Of a stretch of 64,000 nt of DNA, positions 9,129 through 18,469 are shown one piece after another; positions within the stretch are counted from its first letter, which is position 1, and each line of letters opens with the position of its first letter. The position numbers and the translations under genes were made by a program. The stretch is from Bdellovibrionales bacterium GWA2_49_15 (GTDB lineage Bacteria > Bdellovibrionota > Bacteriovoracia > Bacteriovoracales > Bacteriovoracaceae): contig MEPP01000028.1 in NCBI GenBank assembly GCA_001769855.1, forward strand, positions 84,359 through 148,358, given 5' to 3'. The notes under the pieces were generated by a model. The model was given only the letters and a program-made list of their open reading frames with translations, had not been told where the DNA came from and ran no database searches.

Positions 9129-9466
9129 GCGTGGCACTCCTTGAAAAAATATTCAAAAAATTAAGTGATAATCCTGGATTGAAAACGCAGCACTCTAGCG
9201 TTTTTAACGCTAAGAGAAAATACTGATTTTTGTCATGCTTTTGGCTTAAATCGGCATGAAATCGACCCCAAAACGGCTGTCGTCCTCAGTAAGGGGCCGA
9301 GGAGGGTACCTCTTCGTCAACGCCCGGCCGCGCTCATACACCTCTCTGAAAGAGCTAACCAATCACCCGGGAAAAAGTCATTGAAGTCCTTAGAAAACCT
9401 GACAACTGCCGGTTTTGAGATCGGATGCCTTTATGATAAAAACTTGACAAGCAATGAGGCCCATTT
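9129..9466. other. 338-base non-coding region between divergent genes, with a 7-bp palindrome
   Basis: The region separates the radical SAM operon (minus) from the RCC1 lipoprotein (plus). It holds a perfect inverted repeat, TAGCGTT-TTT-AACGCTA, at 9196-9212, about 70 bases upstream of the radical SAM start, and a shorter AAAACC/GGTTTT pair at 9394-9416. The first could be an operator of the radical SAM operon or a small hairpin. No open frame with a ribosome-binding site and no clear sigma70 promoter was found here. Confidence 0.4.
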
Positions 9467-12400
9467 ATGAGACACACCACTAATATTTTAGTCTTTGCCA
9501 TTCTCCAGTTGTTCCTGGTGAGTTGCGATGAGGTCGCCACCATTCTCATTCAGGGCCCGGCCGAGGGAAGCTCGGTTTCTGCCACCGCGACGGAAATTAG
9601 AATCAGAGGTGCTTTTAGCTTTCCCAAAGGTGATAGGTTTATTTCCATCAGCGTAAGTGACGGTATCCGTGAAGTTGTGGCTGATAATTCCTTATCAGGC
9701 AGCAAGGGAACTTTCACCGCCACTCTTCCCTATGCCTACTCCCCAGAGGTTGCAGTCCTAAACATCTCCGCCGTCCTAAAAACCGAAAAAAGCACTGACA
9801 CAAAAAAACTCGAGCTGAAAGTCGAGAAAAAACGAGAGGCGGTGGCCAATTTTACCTTTCAAAATCGTCAAGACTTAGGCCTTTATGTGGGCGTACTCGA
9901 TGGCTCCGCCAGCACCGCGCCCGAAGGGAAAATTGTAAAATATCTTTGGACGATCCAAGGGCAGACGATCACCACAACTATTCCCACCCTAAAATATGAC
10001 TTTCCCAGTGAGGGACGTTTTCCGGTTACCTTAACCGTCAAATCGCAGAGTGGTTTAACCGCCAGTCGGACATTGGAGGCGGTGGTCGTGGTAAATCAAA
10101 GGCCGGTGGCCCCGGCGCTTGTTAACATGGGAACGATGGTTTCAAAGCATACCTACTACCTTACCCTACCGGCGGCCACCGACCCTGACGGAGACACCAT
10201 TCGCTATCGCCTGCTGGGAAATGCTCCGGTCATCAGCGTTGCCGATTGCTTGAAAGACAACAATAATCTTGAATGCGCCGTCACCCTCAATGGGGCCAGT
10301 GGGGCGGCGTGGATCAAGTATATGGCCTACGATCAGTACGGCGATGCGCTTAATGCCACCCAAGTGGAATTTCAGCTCACGGCCAACGTGCCACCGGTTC
10401 TTCCGGCACAGATGGCGGGTCTGAAACTGGCGGAAGATGTTACCTTACTTTTTCCCGTGAATGGCGGCAACGATCAGAATCAAGATTTCATCACCTACCA
10501 ACTTTTTGAGCGACCGAAACACGGTCAAATTAGAAATTGTCTTCAGGGAAATATTGATCTGGAGTGCGAATATATTCCCGAAGCGAACTACTACGGGAGT
10601 GACTCATTTTCCTATCGAGCTTTTGACGGCGCGGCCTATTCCAACCCTTCAAAGGTTTATCTCTTCATTGATGCCGTCAATGATACCCCTTCCTTCGAAG
10701 CCAAAAACGCCACGGTGGAGTTTGAGCACAGGAACTCGGAGCCTGGCCCCATCTTTTTACCCATGGCCCTTGATGCGGAAGAGGCTTCCAATAATCTCTC
10801 TTATAAAATCATCACACCTCCCGCCCATGGGCAATTGGAGGGATCTTGCCATCCCCTGGCCATTGCCGGTGGCGCGATCTGTTCGTTCATTCCTGAAGCT
10901 TCCTATGACGGAGAGGACGCCCTGACGTTGGAGGCCAGTGATGCGAAAGGTGCCAAAGATACATTCACCTTAAATTTTAAAATCCATTTTATTCCGGCCG
11001 AGAATTATGCCCCCACTCTCCCCTCCCAGCAAATCTTCAGGGGAAATGAAAATGAGCGCCTGTCCTTGGAGTTGAACAAAGGCACCGATCGCAATCGGGA
11101 CAAGCTCAAAAGAATTTTTGTTTCTGCCCCGGACGCCGGTGATCTTTATGGATGCTTCAACTCTCCCACCTGCACCTTCATTCCTACCCCGGGATATTCG
11201 GGTACAACCAGCTTCACTTACAAGGTTAATGACGGAAACCTCGATTCCAATACCTCGACGGTTAAAATTATTATTGAAAAAACAAAGCCGGTAAAATTGT
11301 TTGCCGGAGGCAAGAACACCTGTGCGCTCTTTTCCAATCATAAGTTCAAATGCTGGGGCGATAACACCTACGGACAGCTCCTGCCTTTCGGAATCACCAA
11401 CGATAGCTACGGCACCGCCACCGACGATACTATTGCCTCAATGAAATATCTGGACCTGGCCGGCTCCAAGGACCTCTCGATCGGGGATGGATTCATCTGC
11501 GCCATTCTCTACGAAGGTTACGTTAAATGCTGGGGAAGAAATGAGCTGGGCCAGTTAGGCGTCGGGGACGATCGCGATTATACCACAACTCCTCTGAGCC
11601 AAATCCCGTATGTGCAGGACTCCATGGGCCGCCAGTATCGCGATTTTGTCAAAATCAGATCGGCCTCTCAAGGAACCTGCGCCCTGATTGGGACAAAAAT
11701 TGGAAGGGTCAACTGCTGGGGAAAAGTGGCCGACCATCAGTCACTCTCTCCCGTTGATACAAAGCTGACGAGTTCGCTTCTACCGGGAGCGGAAGCGCAG
11801 CTAGAAATAAGCGATCATCGCATCTGCGTAAGCAGTAAAAGTACCGATGCCTCCACAACTCCCAATGGCACAGTCATCACCCGTTATGCCGCTGATGATG
11901 CCAAATGTATCGGGGACCAATTTCATCCCGCCTATATCACTGGAAATGTCCCGAGATTTCGAGTGGATTTCCCCGAGCTTGCTTACAATATTGGGCAGTT
12001 CGCTTACTTTCCAGAGTCCATGAGCATGGGTGGGCGCTATGCTGTGGGGACATCCACCAAGTACCTCATTTTGCCCATGGGCCGCACGGTCTACAGCTAT
12101 TTGAGTTTTGCCGAGGAGGCCAGCTTTTACGTGGCCGGTTTCGAGCGTTACGGGCGACCCGATCTGTTTTCCTATACCTTGCAAAACAAAACTTTTGACT
12201 CTTATGAGGCGGCCACTCAATTCGCCAAATGGTTAGAACCGGTTGTCGGCGCGAGCTTCTATCCTATCAATGAGAACGGCGAACGCTTAAAATTTCCAGT
12301 CTATCAAAATCCTGCATCCGAAAAAAATGTCAGCAAGCTTACCGGTGGTGAGAACCATATCTGTGCCTTAGCAAACGGACAGGTGAAGTGCTGGGGAAGC

Positions 12401-12703
12401 AATGGAAGAGGCCAGCTGGGGATTGATACCGGCACGATGACAACGGTGGGTCTGTCGGATAGCGTCCTGAATTCCAAAGCGGTGGGGATTGCCAGCAACG
12501 TCGTCGACGTAGCGGCAGGAAGCATCCATACCTGTGCCATTAGCGCCATCTACAACGCAGCCAAAGATGCTTTCGACCACGACATGTTTTGCTGGGGTGA
12601 TAACAGTCGCGGACAATTCGGCATGCTCATGCACAACCGAATGTCCAAGCTACCGGTGAATGTCTTTACAACCCGCTATAAGGAACCGCTCCGGTTAGAC
12701 TAG
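9467..12703 (+). CDS. Large lipoprotein with PKD, cadherin-like and RCC1-like repeats
   Basis: A lipobox (FLVSC, Cys20) marks a lipoprotein exposed at the outer membrane or periplasm. After a beta-sandwich region (~25-130) comes a PKD-like domain (~130-215; LDGSASTAPEGKIVKYLW), then four cadherin-like domains of the tandem-95 type (~215-610), each with DxDGD or GNDQNQD calcium-site motifs and a conserved cysteine pair. The C-terminal ~470 residues carry about five RCC1-like blades with the pattern CAL...KCWG.N..GQLG. The role is likely surface adhesion or ligand binding; nothing enzymatic is visible. GAGG precedes the ATG by 8 bases. It is flanked by long non-coding stretches and appears monocistronic. 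Confidence 0.85.
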   Translation: MRHTTNILVFAILQLFLVSCDEVATILIQGPAEGSSVSATATEIRIRGAFSFPKGDRFISISVSDGIREVVADNSLSGSKGTFTATLPYAYSPEVAVLNISAVLKTEKSTDTKKLELKVEKKREAVANFTFQNRQDLGLYVGVLDGSASTAPEGKIVKYLWTIQGQTITTTIPTLKYDFPSEGRFPVTLTVKSQSGLTASRTLEAVVVVNQRPVAPALVNMGTMVSKHTYYLTLPAATDPDGDTIRYRLLGNAPVISVADCLKDNNNLECAVTLNGASGAAWIKYMAYDQYGDALNATQVEFQLTANVPPVLPAQMAGLKLAEDVTLLFPVNGGNDQNQDFITYQLFERPKHGQIRNCLQGNIDLECEYIPEANYYGSDSFSYRAFDGAAYSNPSKVYLFIDAVNDTPSFEAKNATVEFEHRNSEPGPIFLPMALDAEEASNNLSYKIITPPAHGQLEGSCHPLAIAGGAICSFIPEASYDGEDALTLEASDAKGAKDTFTLNFKIHFIPAENYAPTLPSQQIFRGNENERLSLELNKGTDRNRDKLKRIFVSAPDAGDLYGCFNSPTCTFIPTPGYSGTTSFTYKVNDGNLDSNTSTVKIIIEKTKPVKLFAGGKNTCALFSNHKFKCWGDNTYGQLLPFGITNDSYGTATDDTIASMKYLDLAGSKDLSIGDGFICAILYEGYVKCWGRNELGQLGVGDDRDYTTTPLSQIPYVQDSMGRQYRDFVKIRSASQGTCALIGTKIGRVNCWGKVADHQSLSPVDTKLTSSLLPGAEAQLEISDHRICVSSKSTDASTTPNGTVITRYAADDAKCIGDQFHPAYITGNVPRFRVDFPELAYNIGQFAYFPESMSMGGRYAVGTSTKYLILPMGRTVYSYLSFAEEASFYVAGFERYGRPDLFSYTLQNKTFDSYEAATQFAKWLEPVVGASFYPINENGERLKFPVYQNPASEKNVSKLTGGENHICALANGQVKCWGSNGRGQLGIDTGTMTTVGLSDSVLNSKAVGIASNVVDVAAGSIHTCAISAIYNAAKDAFDHDMFCWGDNSRGQFGMLMHNRMSKLPVNVFTTRYKEPLRLD

Positions 12704-12737
12704 CAATGAATGAAGGTAAGCTGAAACTGTCTGATTC

Positions 12738-12765
12738 TTGGACAGTGCTGGGTAAATTTTATACG
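12738..12765 (+). promoter_or_regulatory. Weak candidate promoter of the 12853 lipoprotein gene
   Basis: TTGGAC (12738-12743) and TATACG (12760-12765) are separated by 16 bases. The -35 lies inside a small inverted repeat (ACTGTC / GGACAGT). Match is moderate and there is no independent support. Confidence 0.3.
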
Positions 12766-12852
12766 ACCCCAATCTAACACCTTGTAAACATACTTTTTAC
12801 TTCGGCACAGTGCTTGCATCACTACCTCTCAATTATTGTTTTTGGAGGGGTT

Positions 12853-13593
12853 ATGAAGAACTTAATTGGATTTTTCTTGGTGCTGTCTCTTGCGGCCTGT
12901 GTTCCCCAGGCGAAAACCAACAACGCAAAAACCAGCACGACGACGGGATCAGGCTCAAGCGGCCAGACCAACTTCTCCTTCCCCGCCAATACCTCCACGC
13001 CAAACTATGAAATAGATTCGGGAAGTGGTTCCGGCACCGTGATCGTTCTGCCGACCCCCACTCCGGAACCGACGCCCGGCCTAACCGAATATTGTGGCAA
13101 GCTGTACATCTCAAAGAGCGGCGTGGTGATGTTCATCGATGAGGAGGAGCACTACAGAGTCATTGATCCCGAAACCTATAATGCCCAACAGGTGGTCAAC
13201 AATATCACCTTCCCGAGCGATGCCTTTAATGCCTGTGTGCATGGCAATCTGGTTTCAGGTGGTCTGTTTTATATTATTCGCACCGAATATATTCAATTGT
13301 CAGACGGCATCGTCAATCCCGAGCGGGCCACGCGCAAAAGCAGCTACTCCTATGAGATTTGCGGCAACCTGATGTTTAAAACTGACCCCGGACAAACCAC
13401 GGCATGGATTCAGATGCAGGTAGGCACGAGTTATAAGATTATTCAGGATGATGCCAGCAATACTTATAAAAATTATCTCAATGCCCACGGCAACACTCAG
13501 GGATGCTTGTATAACAATGCCGGCTTTACCAAGAATACCTACGTGACCTTCAAGCAGTACTTTAAGCCTGATGTCTCTGATCTCGGCTGGTAA
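12853..13593 (+). CDS. Lipoprotein of unknown function
   Basis: The ATG at 12853 has GGAGG 5 bases upstream and begins a lipoprotein signal peptide (LSLAAC, Cys16); the longer frame from 12814 is rejected. A low-complexity Thr/Ser/Gly/Pro linker (~20-80, including PTPTPEPTPG) tethers a globular C-terminal domain of ~165 residues rich in Tyr and Asn and containing four cysteines (EYCGK, NACVHG, EICGN, QGCLYN) that could form two disulphides. No family recognised. The gene overlaps the convergent acyltransferase gene by 32 bases. Confidence 0.75.
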   Translation: MKNLIGFFLVLSLAACVPQAKTNNAKTSTTTGSGSSGQTNFSFPANTSTPNYEIDSGSGSGTVIVLPTPTPEPTPGLTEYCGKLYISKSGVVMFIDEEEHYRVIDPETYNAQQVVNNITFPSDAFNACVHGNLVSGGLFYIIRTEYIQLSDGIVNPERATRKSSYSYEICGNLMFKTDPGQTTAWIQMQVGTSYKIIQDDASNTYKNYLNAHGNTQGCLYNNAGFTKNTYVTFKQYFKPDVSDLGW

Positions 13594-14314
13594 GAAGACT
13601 TTCCATTTCCTTCACCAGCAGATCGTGAAATCGCTGAACCGCCTCCTCGGGTAGCTCTCCCAATTCTAGTTCCGGAAGAAAAGGACCTTTCAAAAAATGG
13701 GTTAGCCTGACCGGCCGGGGCAGCAGCGTCGGCCCCATTCCCCGAAACAACGGGAACGGAAAGTGGAAGAGCTCATAAATTTGCTTGGTCCAGTTGGAGT
13801 CATACACCTTAAAAATTCGATCACTCATCGGACAGGCCGCCAGGATCACGGGAACCTGCGCCTCCAGCGCCAGGCGGACAAAACCCTTTCGATCCTGCCA
13901 CAAAACCTTGTAGCGATCTTTGGATGAGCGCAGCGACTCCCGCATTCCACCCGGGGCCAGGGCCACCAGCTCGCCCCTGCCTAAAAGCTCCAGCGCGTTT
14001 TTGGGAGAGGCGGGCACCAGGCCAACGTCCCAGCACCAGTCCTGCACATACGGCAAGGTAAAAAGGAGGTCGTCTCCCAGCCCCCGGGGCATTCGTCCGG
14101 TGCCCTCTGCGATGGCCTTGCCAAGCAGAAAACCGTCATACGTCGCCAGGGAATGGTTAATGATAATGAGGAGCGGGCCCTCTTTGGGTATCAGCTCTAA
14201 ATTTTTGACCTCATGATGATGATAGCGTGCGAGCAGGCCCAGGCCCTGCCTAATTCGCTCAATGACCTCATTGCCTTCAATTTGGACCTTGGGAAGATTT
14301 CCTTGGGCCTTCAC
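13562..14314 (-). CDS. Lysophospholipid/diacylglycerol acyltransferase-like protein
   Basis: The product resembles the PlsC/TMEM68-type acyltransferases that acylate a lipid hydroxyl at the inner membrane. The catalytic block reads NHSLATYDGF: His54 and Asp60 are separated by five residues, one more than the canonical HX4D. The second block is APGGMRES (~120-127), the PGG form typical of the TMEM68/DAGAT branch rather than FPEG. It starts with GTG just 2 bases after the stop of the upstream membrane-protein gene, in a run with grxB. Substrate cannot be told from the sequence. Confidence 0.8.
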   Translation of the reverse strand: MKAQGNLPKVQIEGNEVIERIRQGLGLLARYHHHEVKNLELIPKEGPLLIIINHSLATYDGFLLGKAIAEGTGRMPRGLGDDLLFTLPYVQDWCWDVGLVPASPKNALELLGRGELVALAPGGMRESLRSSKDRYKVLWQDRKGFVRLALEAQVPVILAACPMSDRIFKVYDSNWTKQIYELFHFPFPLFRGMGPTLLPRPVRLTHFLKGPFLPELELGELPEEAVQRFHDLLVKEMESLLTSRDQRHQA

Positions 14315-14316
14315 GG

Positions 14317-15237
14317 CTACTCGCAGTCGGGATGAATTTCACCCAAGAGCTTTTTCATTCCTTCGCGGTATTTGATGGAAAGTTTGAATTCATTTTGAAT
14401 CACATCCAACGGGAGCGCGTCCATGGCCTCCCCTTTGGCCTCCTTGCTCTCGCGCACCTCATCTGCCTGATCGAGCAGGTCGTCGTAGGAATCCTCCAGC
14501 TCATCCTTAAAATCCATGACCCGTTCTTCATATTTTTTCTCGAACATGCCTTCGGAGACCAAGGTATGCAGCAGAGAAGCCTGCATGTTGAGATTGGAGA
14601 TCGTGGTATGGTCGCCCAGCTCCTTATTAAAATATTTGCAAATTGATTTCATGGCCCTCTGCTTGGTGGCTTCGGCCCACTTGCCCTTTTTTGAATAGGT
14701 CATCAGTCCGTGAATAAAAGACATCTTTTTATAAGGCCGGCACGGGCGCAGCTCTTTTAACTTCTGTCCGACGTCTTCGGGTTTGAGTTTAGAGACCTGA
14801 TCCTGGGCCAAAAGCTCCAAGAGGCGCGATGAGCTTTTGGGATTCATCGGGAGATTATCAAATTCGTCCAGCACCTCGATCACCTGATCCTCGCTGAAAA
14901 ATTGGGGATTTTCCTCCTCGAGGGAGTTGCCGAAGACCCGATCAAAGTTGCCCTCGCACTCCTCCAGCTCCTTGCGATTGAGTTCAATCGTATTATCCAG
15001 ATCTTTGGTAAAGGCCTCAAAATTTTGAGCAATGGGTTTGGACAAAACCACTTTCACATCCTTGATTTGCTCGGTAATACTGGCCCCGGCATTTTCATCT
15101 TTCGTCACTTGGGGCTGCCCAGCTTCCTCTGGCGCCGCAGACTCCTCGACCACCGAGTCACCACTGTGCCAGTAAAAGAAAATCCCGATTCCCATGAGGA
15201 CTAACCCAAGCGCTAAAAACGGCCATTTCTTCTTCAT
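14317..15237 (-). CDS. Membrane-anchored periplasmic protein of unknown function
   Basis: A single N-terminal transmembrane anchor (about residues 5-23, after MKKK) leads to an acidic, low-complexity linker and a ~250-residue highly charged, mainly helical domain with several cysteines (ELEECE, RPCRP, SICKYF, HPDCE). By the positive-inside rule the helical domain faces the periplasm. No family recognised. Its ATG overlaps the grxB stop by 4 bases (ATGA) and the acyltransferase follows 2 bases after its stop, so all three are translationally coupled. Confidence 0.75.
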   Translation of the reverse strand: MKKKWPFLALGLVLMGIGIFFYWHSGDSVVEESAAPEEAGQPQVTKDENAGASITEQIKDVKVVLSKPIAQNFEAFTKDLDNTIELNRKELEECEGNFDRVFGNSLEEENPQFFSEDQVIEVLDEFDNLPMNPKSSSRLLELLAQDQVSKLKPEDVGQKLKELRPCRPYKKMSFIHGLMTYSKKGKWAEATKQRAMKSICKYFNKELGDHTTISNLNMQASLLHTLVSEGMFEKKYEERVMDFKDELEDSYDDLLDQADEVRESKEAKGEAMDALPLDVIQNEFKLSIKYREGMKKLLGEIHPDCE

Positions 15238-15890
15238 TTCATATCCTTTTGACGCCAGAAATCTGCGTGGTAATTAAACGCACAAAGCTGCTTTAGATTC
15301 TGGAGGTAGGTATGTAGCTTATCACTAAAACGAAATTCGGGCAGGACGTAAAGGCCCCATACATGAGCGCCAATCATGAGGTCCACAATAGTCACCGTAC
15401 TACTCTGAAAAAAAGGCTCCAGCTCCGCCTCAAGCTCCTTAAGAAGTGGCCCGAGTTCCGCCTCAAACTGCGGTCGCTGCTGCGCCAGTTTGGCAAAGGG
15501 GCCGCGCTTGGCCGACTTTTTATTTTCGAAATATTGCCGTGACTGGGAATCGAATTCCGGACTCCAAACCCAATAAGGCATACACAAATTATGGATGGGA
15601 GACCCGAGTTTCGTTAACCACTCGTCCACCGCCGCCTGGCCAATCTTCTCCAGGAAATTAAAACTCAGCTGATTCTTGGTATCCAGTTTTTTTATAATGT
15701 CCAAGGATTCATTGATGGTGCTATCGGGAAACTTCATGATCGGTAGCATTTTTTTTCCGGTTAACTTCACCGGGGTTATTTCGTCATCATAGCGAAGCAC
15801 TGTCGATGCGTAGGGAAGCTGTAAAAAGCCTAAGGCCATACGCACCCGAACGCAAAATGGGCAATGAATGTAATGGAATAATTCAAGCAT
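15234..15890 (-). CDS. grxB: Glutaredoxin 2
   Basis: The product is a GST-like glutaredoxin of the GrxB family that reduces protein disulphides with glutathione in the cytoplasm. The active site is HCPFC (Cys10 and Cys13; E. coli GrxB has CPYC). LPIMKFPDSTINESLDII is the glutathione-binding Val/Ile-Pro and ES segment, and the all-helical C-terminal domain follows. Length (218) matches the family (~215). It is the first gene of a three-gene operon with a membrane protein and an acyltransferase. The start has no ribosome-binding site but lies 7 bases after a TGT-TACAAT box. Confidence 0.88.
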   Translation of the reverse strand: MLELFHYIHCPFCVRVRMALGFLQLPYASTVLRYDDEITPVKLTGKKMLPIMKFPDSTINESLDIIKKLDTKNQLSFNFLEKIGQAAVDEWLTKLGSPIHNLCMPYWVWSPEFDSQSRQYFENKKSAKRGPFAKLAQQRPQFEAELGPLLKELEAELEPFFQSSTVTIVDLMIGAHVWGLYVLPEFRFSDKLHTYLQNLKQLCAFNYHADFWRQKDMK

Positions 15891-15897
15891 TGCGACG

Positions 15898-15906
15898 ATT
15901 GTAACA
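15898..15906 (-). promoter_or_regulatory. Extended -10 promoter of the grxB operon, probably leaderless
   Basis: On the minus strand TGT-TACAAT ends 7 bases before the grxB ATG. The -35 region is poor. The spacing would place the transcription start at or beside the start codon. Confidence 0.5.
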
Positions 15907-15933
15907 AATGCCCGTGCGCTTAACTAGGAACTT

Positions 15934-17001
15934 TTATTCTTTAGGAGGAAGCACGACCCAGGGACCTAAAAATGCCCCTTGGCGTATCGACAATTTAATT
16001 TGAGTACCCTTCTCGGCCTTTTCAAGATCTGGTCGACAGATCACCATGTCGAAATTAGAAACATCTTCTGAGGCAATCGTGCGCCCCTGCTTCATAATCG
16101 TATTTGGAACGGTCAGATCTGCACAGTAGCTTTTCTTTTGCTCATTGAAATAGACGTCCTTTTCCAAGGTAATGGATGATACCACCACTTCGGAAGAATC
16201 CAGTGCGCCGTTCAAATAGACCAGACTGAAGGCCAGGGAGATCCCGCCATAAAAGGTAATGTAGGTTAATAAGAAAAACTTTTGCCATTGCCTGGAGCCA
16301 CCTTCAACCTTGCCGATTTTGCGATTAATGAGCAGAGAGACGATGCCGGCAATAACAAACGGATAAACGAAGATGGAACTCGGACCGACGATGAGATGGT
16401 ACTGCTCGGCCAAACTTATGCTGAAAACGGCCCATAGACTCACCACGAACGCCAGCCCGGCGATCCGCCACTGCCAGGTCGCCGGCTTGCTGGCGCTCTG
16501 AACCAACCCGAGTTCTTGCAGGGTCATCAAGGAACATTTGAGGCCGGTTTTCTCGCCTAGAAGCCTCAAGATTTTCTGCATCGCCTGATCATGGAGCTTG
16601 CGGTAAAAAATGGGATAGATCGTGGCCTCCGTTTTGAGTTCGATCTCCTCAATCTCGGTTTTCCCCTCGATGGAAACCAGCGGGGCCAGACGAATATCCT
16701 GGATGTCCTTATAAAAAATCTTTTCCTCTTTCCAATGCCACAGGTGAACGAGCTTGGGCAAAATGACGTAATCCTTATAAAAGGAAATGCGATGATTGAT
16801 TCCATGCATTCTGTTGTTAAGCCCCATCGCCGCCATAATGGCCGAGAGCAGATAGATGACTTCGTAGAAGTAGGAGCTTTCCCCGTCGCTGACTAAAATG
16901 AAATAGCCTGCCAGAGACCAGGCCAGCCAAAACCAGAGAAGGAAGGCCGACCCCTTATAGGGGAATTCATGCTCGTGAGTAAGCTGTTCTTGTGATTCCA
17001 T
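15934..17001 (-). CDS. Integral membrane protein of unknown function
   Basis: Two membrane segments near the N-terminus (~18-36, ~45-62) are followed by a ~100-residue soluble domain (~70-165) with the strand pattern of a bacterial PH-like domain. Three further membrane segments (~175-195, ~208-225, ~245-265) and a ~90-residue C-terminal soluble domain with two cysteines (SYCADL, MVICRP) complete it. No recognised catalytic motif. The C-terminal domain should lie outside the cytoplasm if five segments are right. The gene is single; the region between it and grxB is only 43 bases but grxB has its own promoter. Confidence 0.72.
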   Translation of the reverse strand: MESQEQLTHEHEFPYKGSAFLLWFWLAWSLAGYFILVSDGESSYFYEVIYLLSAIMAAMGLNNRMHGINHRISFYKDYVILPKLVHLWHWKEEKIFYKDIQDIRLAPLVSIEGKTEIEEIELKTEATIYPIFYRKLHDQAMQKILRLLGEKTGLKCSLMTLQELGLVQSASKPATWQWRIAGLAFVVSLWAVFSISLAEQYHLIVGPSSIFVYPFVIAGIVSLLINRKIGKVEGGSRQWQKFFLLTYITFYGGISLAFSLVYLNGALDSSEVVVSSITLEKDVYFNEQKKSYCADLTVPNTIMKQGRTIASEDVSNFDMVICRPDLEKAEKGTQIKLSIRQGAFLGPWVVLPPKE

Positions 17002-17121
17002 AGTGACTCACTCTTCGTAAAGAGCGGCCTGGGAATCAATGGAAATTTATAAAAAATTGTGCACAAAAAAATGTGATAGAAATTGCCTAGCTACTGAGCA
17101 AAAAGAGACCTACCCAGTCGG

Positions 17122-17895
17122 TTATTTCTTCTTCTTTAGAATGGAATCATCCGCGCGCATCTCGAGAAAAAGGCCTGCAGGAATCTCCGATTCTAAGGGA
17201 TTTATCTTACTTGCATCGCGGACATCACCCACCGCGATGGCATCATCCCCTCCGATCGAAGGCGCCATCATGGATTTTCTCATACTCTCTTCCATGCGCA
17301 TCATCTTGCTACCCATGTAGTTTGTCCCCGGGTCGGCCATGGCCACCAGATAATCCCCTGGTTTTAATTTAAACACCTTGCCTGAGGTTTTATAGCGGAC
17401 CTGGGCATCGCCGCTCAGCAGGGCCACCTCGGAAAGTTCACTTTTAACACCTTCGACCTTGTGATTCATGACGATTTCCGTGCCTCGAACGCCCATACTC
17501 ACGGTCTTGGTATCAACCTTCACGCGATTTTCCGAGCCAACGGCAGTCTTGGAAATGGTGCCTCGCAACTGCCCATAGAGCAGGTCAAACTCAATAATGC
17601 GTTTCTTTTTTTCGTCGAACATCATATGTCGAAAATTAAATTTTGTTTTCGGCCCAAAGGTCAGCGTACTACCATCGATCAAGGTCACCTGGGCCATGGA
17701 TCTCTCTTGGGTGATCAAGGTGTCACGGGCGGAAATTTCATCATCCACTTTCAAGGGCTTCTCCGCCATATCCCCTTGCCCTATTTTGGCAACCTGTCCG
17801 ACTACTTTCGTCGCCTTTCCCAACCCGGCCCCGCTGGCGCTCCAGCTCAAAATCGAAAAAGTACAGCACACCAAAGCAATTTTCTGTAAGGTCAT
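17122..17895 (-). CDS. Exported FecR-domain protein
   Basis: A signal peptide (~1-22) precedes a FecR domain (~35-150): the repeated-strand pattern ISARDTLITQERSMAQVTL, DGSTLTFGPKTKFNF, LLYGQLRGTI and VSMGVRGTEIV is characteristic. Outside iron regulation, FecR domains of this stand-alone secreted type are common in envelope proteins of unknown role. The C-terminal ~80 residues are charged and end KKKK. AAGGA precedes the ATG. It is divergent from the AbrB-like gene at 18018. Confidence 0.85.
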   Translation of the reverse strand: MTLQKIALVCCTFSILSWSASGAGLGKATKVVGQVAKIGQGDMAEKPLKVDDEISARDTLITQERSMAQVTLIDGSTLTFGPKTKFNFRHMMFDEKKKRIIEFDLLYGQLRGTISKTAVGSENRVKVDTKTVSMGVRGTEIVMNHKVEGVKSELSEVALLSGDAQVRYKTSGKVFKLKPGDYLVAMADPGTNYMGSKMMRMEESMRKSMMAPSIGGDDAIAVGDVRDASKINPLESEIPAGLFLEMRADDSILKKKK

Positions 17896-17983
17896 TATTT
17901 AATCCTTGAAAGGGAATATCTTTTACGAAATACGATGCCTGAAAAGAGCTCAATGGTCTAGGGCAAAAGAAAATAATTGCCGC

Positions 17984-18011
17984 TTGAGAGAGTCACTTAA
18001 AAGGCCATAAT
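17984..18011 (+). promoter_or_regulatory. Promoter of the AbrB-like gene, probably leaderless
   Basis: TTGAGA (17984-17989), a 16-base spacer and CATAAT (18006-18011) end 6 bases before the ATG at 18018. A GGAG lies only 2 bases before the ATG, too close to act well as a ribosome-binding site. Confidence 0.55.
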
Positions 18012-18017
18012 GGAGTT

Positions 18018-18467
18018 ATGTCGTACAAGGTCAAACCAATCATGGAAAATGGGCATATTTATCTGCCCATTGAGCAAAACATCGGAGATTTGTTGGGTAT
18101 TACAAAAGATACCGAACTCAATCTTCGCACCGATGGGACCTCGCTGGTTTTCTCCCTTCCCACAAAGCAAAGCGATTGCGAGGAAACGTTGCCTCCCTTA
18201 CCCACCGTCTCAATGCCAACGAAGATGGAGGAAGAATACACCCGCTATTGGAACCTGGCGGCGCAGGAGGGCATGCGGGAAAAATTTATGGGCTCCCTCA
18301 GAACCATTTTAAGGGCCCGCCTCAACTATGATTACAATGAGCTTTTATGCGAAAAAGAGGCGATCAAACTTTGTTATAAGTATTACAAGGCGCGAGAAAA
18401 GGGCGAGGAGCTTCCCGGCCCGTACATTCCCGAGTGGCGTTCCATTACTCCGGATGACATGAAATAA
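18018..18467 (+). CDS. Small protein with an AbrB-like N-terminal segment
   Basis: Residues ~3-45 (KVKPIMENGHIYLPIE, then LLGITKDTELNLRTDG) follow the looped-hinge pattern of SpoVT/AbrB DNA-binding domains: strand, I-LP, a short helix, DTEL. The remaining ~100 residues are helical and charged with two cysteines (LLCEKE, KLCYKYY). It may be a regulator, but the DNA-binding assignment is by pattern only. It converges on the RMD1 gene with a 2-base gap. Confidence 0.65.
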   Translation: MSYKVKPIMENGHIYLPIEQNIGDLLGITKDTELNLRTDGTSLVFSLPTKQSDCEETLPPLPTVSMPTKMEEEYTRYWNLAAQEGMREKFMGSLRTILRARLNYDYNELLCEKEAIKLCYKYYKAREKGEELPGPYIPEWRSITPDDMK

Positions 18468-18469
18468 GT

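Noticed and set aside
9240..9360. Possible structured RNA upstream of the RCC1 lipoprotein
   Set aside because: Several short complementary stretches exist, but no known riboswitch core or terminator could be fitted.
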